Assembly: GCA_009760855.2 (NCBI GenBank) | Contig: WPIO01000096.1 | Coordinates: 996,501 to 1,060,500 of the forward strand | From: Cristatella mucedo | Lineage: Eukaryota > Bryozoa > Phylactolaemata > Cristatellidae | Direction: 5' to 3' | DNA length: 64,000 nucleotides | Shown: positions 56,405 to 64,000 of the stretch, piece by piece | Numbering within the stretch: the first letter of the stretch is position 1 | Layout of the letters: every line of letters begins with the position of its first letter | Position numbers and translations under genes: made by a program | Notes under the pieces: generated by a model | What the model was told of the DNA's origin: nothing | Seen by the model: the letters and a program-made list of their open reading frames with translations, nothing else | Database searches by the model: none

Positions 56405-56659
56405 CTATTCGCTCATGTCCTCATCCAAAAGCGTCAGCAAACCAAGAAGCAACAGGTGATTGGCTGAGCTACTACTGTAATGATGACGTCTCGCGACGTC
56501 ACATAGTACAGTTAGGCACAGCTATGGGCACGGAGACAGAGATAGTGTGAAGTAACGACGCACTATGCGGCAGAGCAGAGAGCTATTCTGCTGGTAAAGC
56601 TTCGCTAGCCGTACAGCTGGACATGTAAGATGCTTATTTATATTTTCTGACTACTTCCG

Positions 56660-57225
56660 GGTAGATCGCCGGTGTGACAGATTGTCTGCCAACCCCACAG
56701 GCCTGCTCCTCGACAATCGTTCGGACGGCGTTACTTTTTCTTAAGGCGGAGACCATTTGCCCTGCATTCTCGCCTTCCGACAAAGAGCGAGCTCACACTC
56801 ATTCATTGTCCGTTGCAGAATTCTTCCAAAAATCGAAGTTCTTGCGAATATCGTAAACGGAAACCGATCCAGCTAAGACCTGTTTAAAGCTTATAAGTTC
56901 GTTGTGTGAACGTAGTGCGTACAAAATTACGTGCCTATGGACATCTAAACCCTTAATGCTCCGGGCTGCTGGGTCTCCCACGCCGGCGGCTAGTAACCTG
57001 CATGTTGGCTATGATCGTGCGAGCCTATTATCGCTTCCTTATCGTAGTTCAAATGCATTCCTGGATGCTAGTGTTGTTGCTAAGATTCGCGAATTATGCA
57101 TTAACAAAAGAAGCCCCCCGAAGCCGCCACGGTGGCCGGGGCCGCCAACTTAGACGCTGCTCGTTTGGCGGAACTACAAGCTGAGTACCAGCTCGTTTGG
57201 TATTCCTAGTATTGTCTCAACAGTT
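56660..57225 (+). mobile_element. 5' region of LINE copy, decayed
   Basis: The plus strand contains LLSLPYRSSNAFLDASVVAK, then IRELCINKR and GRGRQLRRCSFGGTTS. This is the basic segment that precedes the endonuclease in CR1/L2-like ORF2. Frameshifts separate the pieces. The upstream limit of the element is uncertain. Confidence 0.5.
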
Positions 57226-57228
57226 TAG

Positions 57229-57989
57229 CAAGTTCCCCCACAAGCGTCACTGATCTCTCTAACTTAGTGGTCATCAGGTCTGCTATAACTCCGACGGCTC
57301 ATCTTAACGCTTGTCTTTGGAATCAACGATCAATGTGCAATGAGCTCCTAGTAATAAGCGACCTTACTTCTGAAAAAGGTCTTGACCTGCTAGCCATTAC
57401 TGAAACTTCGCTAAAATCGGTAAACTGCCCGACACTTAAAGACGCTATCCCGACTGGTTTCTCGATCTTTTAAACCCCTATATCAATCAAAACTGGACGT
57501 AGAGTTGCTATGATCATGTGCTCAAAATTCGACTCAAGCCATTTGCAGTATCCTCCAAGCAGTCTTTCGAATCTATTGTCTTTGTCTTTTTTCCCTCGAC
57601 AACAAGCTACCGATGGTGGCAGTAGGCTGTCGTCCTCCTCGTTTATCTCAGACTTCTCCGATCTCATTTCGATTCTGTGTGCGAGAAATCGATCTCTCCT
57701 CGTTATGGGTGATTTCAACATTAACTTTGATAACTTATCTGACGCCCTCAGCACTGAATTTTGTGCATTGACTTACTCACGGTCTCTTGTGGCTCATGTG
57801 CATGGCCCTACTCACATCAAGGGTCACACACTCGACCAAATTTTCTCATACCACTGCACTTTGTCATCACCAATTATTACCAAATCCGGCTTACCTGACC
57901 ACATGCAGATCTCATTCAGTCTACAATGTGTAACCGCCTCCTCTAAAATCCCCTTTGAATCGCGAAACCTCAAGATCCTTGACAGATAG
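57229..57989 (+). mobile_element. LINE AP-endonuclease domain
   Basis: Encodes LNACLWNQRSMCNELLVISD, GLDLLAITETSLKS, LLVMGDFNINFDNLSD, HIKGHTLDQIF and KSGLPDHM. These are, in order, the N-terminal, catalytic ITE, GDFN, GHTLD and SDH-equivalent motifs of the AP-endonuclease that nicks target DNA for LINE retrotransposition. There is an in-frame TAA at 57471-57473, a deletion where other family members have the YRPP motif, and a stop at 57987. The catalytic SDH His is preserved, in LPDHM. Inactive copy. Confidence 0.92.
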
Positions 57990-58335
57990 TTAAGAGTTAG
58001 AGCCTAGTGAACCTCGGCATTCCATGGGCAGAGCTTACGACATCGTGGTGGCTCTGCGTCTCCGGCGCCATTACCTGATCGGAAGCCGAGTGGTCCCTGC
58101 TCCTAAACGGGAAGGCCGGGTAGCACCAAAGACCCCGGCAGGACAGGGCACCGCCGGCTAATGTACATATACTAGTTAAATATTTTAAATAAATCGTTAT
58201 AAATATATATGCGGGCAACTTGTTACTAATAATCATTTGGTGATACTTTCCATACAGCCTCTGCCATGTGCCCAGAAAAAAATTCTATTCTCTGAGGGCA
58301 CTATAGGAATATATTATTATTATAATCATTATGGC
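57990..58335 (+). mobile_element. LINE 3' part joined after internal deletion
   Basis: Downstream of the endonuclease the RT is absent. About 260 bp of unrelated GC-rich sequence leads to a short tail (ctctgagggcactataggaa plus ATT repeats). The element is therefore internally deleted or composite. Confidence 0.6.
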
Positions 58336-58825
58336 TGCCACCGGCTACACCAACAGCTAATAGTAGATGACGGTGACGGCCATTCGGTGCCATTTTGATG
58401 CTCGTGAATTTCAGTTTGCAGCGAGTAGGAGCGGCGATCGCAGGCGGTTGGAATTTAAGAAACGGCCAATTTCTGTTTTTCGCCGCGAATTTTTTTGATG
58501 CACAAATTATTCGCTGGAGCCACGTTTGCTTTTGCCTGGCTTTCGCTCCGCAGGTGCCCTTCCTGGCTTTCCAAGATGCCCTCGGGATTTTTAAAATTTC
58601 CGGTGAAACTTGCTTCCGGTAGTTCGCAACGGCGACAAAGGAAATAACTTGACCGTCTGCTGCGAGCACAAATGTATGCCACATGCACGCACAAGCCCTC
58701 ACATATACACATACATGTACAAACATACATGTGTTCGTGCGTGGGTACCTATCTTCATCCGTAGCTCCAAAAAGCTACAAATACCAAGTGGGTGCTACGT
58801 AGTTGTTAACTGTAGCTTACTTCAG

Positions 58826-58923
58826 GTTTGTGCAGCTTTTGGTGCCAATACGGTAGCCAACAGACATCTTATCTCGCAACAAAGAGAAAGTGATAAGTAT
58901 ATCTACGTCACGAGGGCAGACGG
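58826..58923 (+). CDS. candidate internal exon, unidentified
   Basis: Acceptor actgtagcttacttcag and consensus donor GACGG|GTAAGT bound 98 nt. In phase 0 it reads VCAAFGANTVANRHLISQQR, then ESDKYIYVTRADG, with no stop. The CAAFG..N start faintly recalls THAP zinc-finger N-termini, but the second Cys is absent, so I do not assign that family. The frame is also open upstream into the intron (CYVVVNCSLLQ). Confidence 0.4.
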
Positions 58924-58959
58924 GTAAGTCAGTAGCTTTGAAGAAGCAGCTCAAGACGG

Positions 58960-59330
58960 CCGGAAAGGATTCGTCACAGTCGGCAGCAGAACAGGATGTC
59001 GTTTCGAAGAGTTGTTCGAGTCTTTAAGTGGAGGAATGGAACAACTAATTTATTGTATTGTCTGTATAGGACATGGGGGCACTAGGCTGAGGATGACACT
59101 GGTGCAGCAGCTGAGCTACGAGTGAAAGAGCTAAGCCCTGGCGTGCCTTGTGGGTCGGAGTAAGAATCTGGCTCTACGTGCGTTAATCGACCGGAAGCCA
59201 TCGCAGCTCCTTCAGAGGCGTGGCTGAGTCTCTTGGATCTGTTGACTACCTTGCTGCCATATTCATCACCAGCAGCAAACACCATATAGCTTTTTAGATA
59301 GCGATAGAGAATTGGAGAAGTCCAGCCAAG
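58960..59330 (-). mobile_element. LINE-like 3' repeat related to positions 1-415
   Basis: Shares gaatggaac.a.ctaattta, then ctgtata.gacatg and agctgagctacg segments with 1-415 in the same orientation. It is therefore a further copy of the same LINE 3' region. Confidence 0.5.
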
Positions 59331-60429
59331 CCTGAACCAGGGAGCAAGATGTCTAGCAAGCTGGCGGCTAGCTGCAAAAGCTTCCCGGTGAAACTTTCAA
59401 ACTTAAATCCGTTATCAAAGAGAGCACCTAAACTCCGATCACACGGTGACGGTCGCCGAACAGCACCGCCGAGTAGAAGAGCGAAGTCTCCTAGTTCAGC
59501 CTTAGTCCTAGTACAGCATAGACATTTTCCCTCGGGGTGAAGAAAAGCTGATCATAACAGACTCTTGCCGAGACTTAACAGATGCCAGAGGCCATCATTA
59601 GTAGCGAATGCAAAGCCGGAAGCGAGTTGCAGAGTTTCGGTGCATGCGAGCTGAAGGCTTGATCACCGAAAGGGCTACAACGAGATATGACTAGATGCTG
59701 ACGTGCTGGCGATGCAAATGTACGTGACTGGATAAGTGAGGTCGGATAGTCAGCCTAATGCTAGCGAGTTAAGTGACCTGTAAGCCAGATTGAGGATCGA
59801 TTGAAATCGATTCGATGCTTGACACGAAGCAAGCAAAGCTCTGAGACGAGTGACGTGAGTTGGCAGACGGGTGGCCGTTCGGTGCAAATTCCTTATCGTT
59901 ACGGTCGCAGTTACTCGGCGTCGCTCGTAGCATTGGCTGGTGAGCAACGCTGCCACAAACATGAGTGTCAAGCATAAACTAGTACGGGCCGGAATGCTGA
60001 GAATTTAAAAGCCAACAGCAGTACATTGGCTTTACCACGTAGTTTAGAGTTTAGGTTTTTACGGCTCTGCTATGATGAGTTTTTAGGGTATAGATTTTGC
60101 GGTTGAAGCAGGCGGCAGCTATTACGGCTTCGGACGTTTGGTGCACTCAAACATCAGATGCTATGAGAGCTCAGTGCTTCGTAAGCAGTGAGCAGCTTGA
60201 ATGTGAATTGAAAATAGCCGACAGTGCAGTAGTTAGCTTCGTATGAATCCGGCAGTTCTGGCAACCGCTGCATGCAAAACACCATCGCAAGCAGGGACTG
60301 GAGCAAAAGCAGCACCCCCCCCGACGAGATTGTGCAGCACGGGCGACATGCTTACATTGGTTAGATTAACAACATTATTACGTGTTGGGGTCAAATGTCC
60401 AGACCGAGAGGTCTCTTGAAGTTACTACC
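59331..60429. other. repeat-derived or intergenic, no gene supported
   Basis: 59580-59970 resembles the same LINE 3' repeat family in places (atgccagaggccat, ctgaaggcttgatcaccgaa). No coding feature is supported. Confidence 0.35.
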
Positions 60430-60625
60430 GATCGTACCCGAGAGGTCGACAGACCAAATGGTAGAGGCCGATTCAAAAGCCTCATTTGTTTCAGGGCAAA
60501 CGAGCCTTAACGGCTATCGCTGGCACTCGAAGCGGGCAATAATGGATCGCCCGCTGCGCGAGTCGAGCCCTCGACCCCTGGATCGTGCAGAGCGAGCAAC
60601 CTTAACCAGGGGCTAAGACCCAGGG
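60430..60625 (-). mobile_element. tRNA-derived SINE, family 1 (diverged)
   Basis: On minus: TAGCCCCTGGTTAAGG, TCGCTCTGCACGATCC, GGGCTCGACTCG (B-box-like), CCATTATTGCCCGCTTCGAG, GCGATAGCCGTTAAGGCTCG, AAATGAGGCTTTTGAATCGGC. The order is the same as in the other copies. Confidence 0.75.
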
Positions 60626-61394
60626 GCGAGATGGCATCGAAGCAGAGTCGCGCTCATTGGTAACAGCCGGACCAGCGACCAGCCGAAGAGAAATAGCGAG
60701 AGCGAAGGGAATCACGACAGCTGTCGCACAGGCTGCAGCAATCGGCACTGAGCAGATGGCAGCAGGCAGCAGAGACACGCTGGCGGCTTGCATCGGCCGT
60801 TTGGACAGAACGGTCTGCCAGACAGTGGCCAACTCTGCAGGCGAATGAGCGAATCCACGCCGGAGGCGACGACATGAACGGCCTGCTCAGGGCAGGAAAA
60901 AATGGCGTCGGCCACGGAATGGCGACGGCTCTAATTTTCGTGAACCGGCAAACAAGGAGAAGAATGACGACGACGGGCGTCGGCGTCAAGATCGAAGCAG
61001 CAGCAAAGCATTTGCCGGGCAGCCTCTGCCACGCGATGCGACTGCTGCACTGGCCCACACCCCGACTTCGTCAAAAGAGCCGGTGACAGGGACGAGGTCA
61101 CTCGGCTCGGCAGAGGAGACGAACAGCACAGCGGCAGCATCTCCCGAGGCCGGCGCCGGTGCTGCACGGCAGGGCAGCAATGGATGCTGACATGAGCGAG
61201 CAGGCGGGCGGTTGATCAGTCGGTCGGCCACGGCGCCGAGAGCGCCGACGAAATGACATGAACTGGATGTTCCACGCGGAGTGTAGCGCGTCGGCAGTGC
61301 CGAGTCACCGGAAGCACGGCGCCCCTTCGAAGCGCAGATCTCACGCGACCCCCAGCTCAGACAAGCGCGCTGAGCAGATGGCGGCTGCCATTAC
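60626..61394. other. GC-rich block, probable intron or exons of unclear strand
   Basis: Both strands are open for 60-130 codons. On minus, a frame phase-compatible with the exon at 61395-61569 could begin after an AG near 61105 (TSSLSPALLTKSGCGPVQQS...). This is not strong enough to call. Confidence 0.25.
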
Positions 61395-61569
61395 CTGTCT
61401 GCCGAGTGAGGCGCGTGTTGCATTGGACGAACATCTTGCGAGGCTGCCTGCGCGCCAGCACGATGTCACGCCAGCGAGTGGCAAAGAAGCTGCCGTTTTC
61501 GTCCTCGACCGACGAGTATCGGCCGTACATGGAGCTGCCGCCGGCGTAGTCCCCCGTGCTTTTGTACAG
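61395..61569 (-). CDS. well-bounded internal exon, unidentified protein
   Basis: On minus the acceptor is ctctttgcattttcag and the donor ACAG|GTAATG. It is 175 nt, phase 0 in and phase 1 out, with no stop. It encodes LYKSTGDYAGGSSMYGRYSS, VEDENGSFFATRWRDIVLAR, RQPRKMFVQCNTRLTRQT. Charge, aromatics and Gly turns are spread as in a globular protein, and third positions are G/C-rich. I do not recognise the family. Neighbouring exons are unresolved. The overlapping plus ORF (61258-61680) is a shadow. Confidence 0.65.
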
Positions 61570-61653
61570 CTGAAAATGCAAAGAGGAAAGAAAGAGCGTT
61601 ACGTAAAGGGTTCAGGGGGAACGGCCCCTGCACTAAAAACAGCTGCTCCCCTT

Positions 61654-61679
61654 TACCACGACCAAGCTTGGTCGTGGTA
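61654..61679. repeat. perfect 26-bp palindrome
   Basis: taccacgaccaag followed directly by its exact reverse complement, 85 bp upstream (on minus) of the exon at 61395-61569. Confidence 0.95.
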
Positions 61680-61698
61680 GCGAGCAAGCTTCGACAGC

Positions 61699-62016
61699 AT
61701 GTCTCGACAGGGGAAAGTCGTCTGCAGCGCTTCGATAGGCACCTCAGGTCAGAGGGCAATCAATCGCAGAGGGCAACGAAAACAATCTGCAGCAGTGGGC
61801 GACGCCAGGAAGTGGCTTGTGTGGCTGTGTGCCGACAATCGACAGTGGAATTGGATGCGGGAGCTCAGCAAAGAGTTAGAGTTTGGATGCCACGTGACAC
61901 ATTACGAGCCTGGCAACGCAAGGGCAGCGCAAGATCGTCAGACAGCAAGAAGCTTGCGGCGCCACCGCCACCACTCTCCGGGAACCACCGTCAGCTCCAG
62001 CGGTGCCACGACTTAG
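61699..62016 (+). CDS. candidate coding frame, 105 residues, unidentified
   Basis: An ATG-initiated frame to TAG. The central part, DARKWLVWLCADNRQWNWMR, ELSKELEFGCHVTHYEPGNA, RAAQDRQTARS, has four Trp and protein-like composition, unlike its flanks. An acceptor-like site (aacaatctgcag, about 61792) sits just before it, so an exon may start there. On minus the same DNA is broken by stops. No domain is recognised. Confidence 0.35.
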   Translation: MSRQGKVVCSASIGTSGQRAINRRGQRKQSAAVGDARKWLVWLCADNRQWNWMRELSKELEFGCHVTHYEPGNARAAQDRQTARSLRRHRHHSPGTTVSSSGATT

Positions 62017-62439
62017 TTATGCTAGAACCCTGCTGCCGCCCCCACTACTTTAAAAGCTGCTGCGTGGTTTTACACACCTTCTTTACTATTGAGACTGCAC
62101 GTTACTATTGAGACTGCAACCCAATGATAACTTCGGCTGACCTACATATGTTTGTCTGGGTGCCTGCATAATACTCAGTTGAAAATCAGAGCAGTTAAAA
62201 TGTGCAAGGCATCTCACTCTACTGAAGACTCTCTCTTCATAGAGACCTCTTAGTTCGAACATAACCAAATGCGTTTAAGCTAGCAAGGGTCTGTTACTAG
62301 GAGACCATTCATACCGAGGGGGTAGAGCCGGCTAGACGAACGGAGGCTCGGTTGCCTTCTGCGGCAGGGCAGCTGGACACGCTTCGTTGTCGGCTTTGAG
62401 CCCAAATCGGCATCACCACGATCCAGGCTTTCATTTTAA

Positions 62440-63290
62440 GCACATGAAGCCCAGCCATACCTGTGCATTGTTCTATCCCAGCCTGACAGCACCTCAAACT
62501 CCCACAACTCCCTGGCAGCATGTATTGTCGACCTTTGTTCTCGGATGGTTCTTTGTTCTCGGAACTTTCTCAAAGTTAATGACAAAATCAGCATACTACT
62601 AGTAAGCAAACCTAGTGTTACAAATAATGTTACCATTCAATTGCATTTCACTTTACAGCAAATGTAAAGCGCCTAGAGAGAGATTAAGTTCTCTGAGGGC
62701 GCTTTATCAAGTGAATTATTATTATTATTATTGGAAAAATTAACTTTCAAAATGGACTCAGCCAGTATAACTGATGTAGCATCTGCAAGCAATCTGGCTG
62801 TACTGTATCAAAGTGACCTTTCACTAGAAAACCACATCAGTTCCACAGTCAAGTCTGCCACCTTCCTGCAACGCAACATCGTTGAAAATGCAGACGTGCT
62901 TAAATAAGGAGATCACATCCAATCTGGTCCATACATCTGTGACATCCCATCCCGACTTCTCTAACTCAAAAGTCTTCTTGCCTGAGGAGCTGGAGGGTTG
63001 GGGTTAAACCTCTACTCAGCTAGGCTTGCCTTTCGTGAACGTCATTGCTGCTATGTCGCCCTACTTCTCACCGACCTGCACCGGCTACCCATCAAGCAGC
63101 CTATCGACTTTAAGGTTTTGTCGATCAGGTTCTTGTCCCTTCATTCTGTTGCTCCACCCTATCAATAGGAACTACTTTCCTACCAGGCTAAGCATTGCAC
63201 AACCTGTTCTTCTGAACTGAGTCGTTTAGCTGTGCTTCCAGGCAACCTCAAGTCCTTCGGAGACCTTGACTTTAGTTCGCATGGAGGGGG
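62440..63290 (+). mobile_element. LINE RT / C-terminus copy with nested insertion
   Basis: Fragments in order: IVLSQPDSTSNSHNSLAACI-like sequence (shifted frames), KPSVTNNV, a break, then LEKLTFKMDSASITDVASAS, NLAVLYQSDLSLENHISSTV, KSATFLQRNI, later RLPIKQPIDFKVL. These follow the same order as the LINE at 46.3-47.7 kb. Frameshifts abound. The break at 62636-62735 is a nested 3' tail. Confidence 0.8.
62636..62735 (+). mobile_element. nested LINE 3' tail insertion
   Basis: accattcaattgcatttcac, gcaaatgtaaagcgcctaga, gagggcgctttatcaagtga and (ATT)5 lie between the codons for KPSVTNNV and LEKLTFK of the host LINE copy. It is a minimal 3'-end-only insertion. Confidence 0.88.
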
Positions 63291-63600
63291 AGGGGAGGAG
63301 AGATGATGCATCAGCTCTGGGTCCACTGAGCTCGTCGTCTGCTCGTCGTTAGGCGGATGACGATTCTCGAGCACGAGGAACAGACACGGTGGCTGCTGTT
63401 CCGCAGGTCGGCACCGCTGCGCACAGCAAATTGCACATGCCGTCGCACGGCGAACAATGGGCAGCAATCACTACACTTGCCGAGTCCGCGCCACCAGCCC
63501 TTGCCAGACCGCAGTCGGCATCTCAAGCCAGTGGATGCCCCTTAGCAAGCCACCGCGATAGATAGCCTAGCAGGCCGCCCCCACCCACCCCACCGAGGCG
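63291..63600. other. no gene supported
   Basis: Moderately GC-rich, open frames without motifs. A GGGGGAGGGGAGG run lies at 63285-63300. Confidence 0.35.
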
Positions 63601-63603
63601 TTC

Positions 63604-63792
63604 ACTTGGCCCCCAAATGGGCTCACTTGGCAGTCGATCGGAATATTTTTCGAGTGGTTTCTTACTTCTCACTCTCATGCAGCAAGCAATGCAAGCGTAC
63701 TTGGCCCCCAAATGGGCTCACTTGGCAGTCGATCGGAATATTTTTCGAGTGGTTTCTTACTTCTCACTCTCATGCAGCAAGCAATGCAAGCG
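63604..63792. repeat. 95-bp tandem duplication, two nearly identical copies
   Basis: Unit 1 is 63604-63698 and unit 2 is 63699-63792; both begin acttggcccccaaatgggct. I see no internal differences. As 95 is not a multiple of three, a coding reading would shift frame. Confidence 0.93.
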
Positions 63793-63904
63793 CAACAGCC
63801 TCAAAGCGCTGACCTCCGAGCGACTAAGGGCTTGGGCGCCTAAATCTGGGGGCGCTGGCAGGCAGAGCAGGCAGATATATGAATGGAACACGTTGTCCCT
63901 ATGT

Positions 63905-63955
63905 AAGTGTGTGCTCCTTCAACGTTTGAAGTATGTGCTCCTTCAACGTTTGGTT
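63905..63955. repeat. short direct repeat (tgtgctccttcaacgtttg)
   Basis: Two copies of a 19-mer about 23 bp apart near the window end. A GA microsatellite (gagagagaga) begins at the very last bases. Confidence 0.85.
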
Positions 63956-64000
63956 TCCTGAAACCACTGATCTAGCCACTGAGCTGCAGAGAGAGAGAGA

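Noticed and set aside
58826-58923. THAP zinc-finger exon
   Set aside because: The start CAAFG is suggestive, but the second cysteine and the downstream pattern are missing.

Overview
The window looks like animal (metazoan) nuclear DNA, most likely from a marine invertebrate; the sequence alone does not fix the species. Exons have GT-AG borders with T-rich acceptors. GC-rich, CpG-rich gene blocks alternate with AT-rich intergenic DNA. There are long CT, CA, AT and CCTGC microsatellites, many decayed LINE copies with (ATT)n tails, and two families of tRNA-derived SINE. I see no rRNA, canonical tRNA gene, CRISPR array or prokaryotic operon structure.

Layout. 1-24 kb is AT-rich and repeat-laden: LINE and SINE remnants, satellites, a foldback element (13.3-13.8 kb), an 0.86-kb segmental duplication (10.9 and 16.6 kb), and isolated exons of probable membrane or extracellular genes, best seen as a transmembrane exon at 11.75 kb. 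24.3-26.5 kb is a GC-rich block with an Ala/Lys-rich histone-H1-tail-like ORF and a probable first exon with a strong Kozak start. 26.5-33.4 kb is mostly repeats, including a perfect 65-bp palindrome. 33.4-40 kb is a second GC-rich block. It holds a phase-consistent three-exon gene with an 18-proline tract (34.3-35.7 kb), an isolated Ala-rich exon (37.1 kb) and a 212-bp tandem duplication (39.3-39.75 kb).

43.2-48.3 kb holds the clearest gene, a four-exon Ser/Thr-type protein kinase (281 aa) on the + strand. Its third intron carries a minisatellite, a LINE reverse-transcriptase fragment and nested insertions, and the (ATT)n tail of that LINE ends 11 bp before the last exon. A copy of the 212-bp unit from 39 kb lies inverted just upstream of the kinase and contains a possible alternative first exon.

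48.5-54.1 kb contains very long CT and GA tracts around GC-rich coding-like sequence. 54-64 kb mixes SINEs, a LINE endonuclease copy (57.2-58.0 kb), three good single exons (56.2 kb minus, 58.8 kb plus, 61.4 kb minus), a nested LINE copy (62.4-63.3 kb) and a recent 95-bp tandem duplication.

Most long open frames in the GC-rich blocks are open on several frames at once. I call them only where splice signals, phases or motifs agree. No operon-like or defence-like cooperating system is visible. The main story is host exons embedded in, and in places bordered by, retroelement debris and microsatellites.
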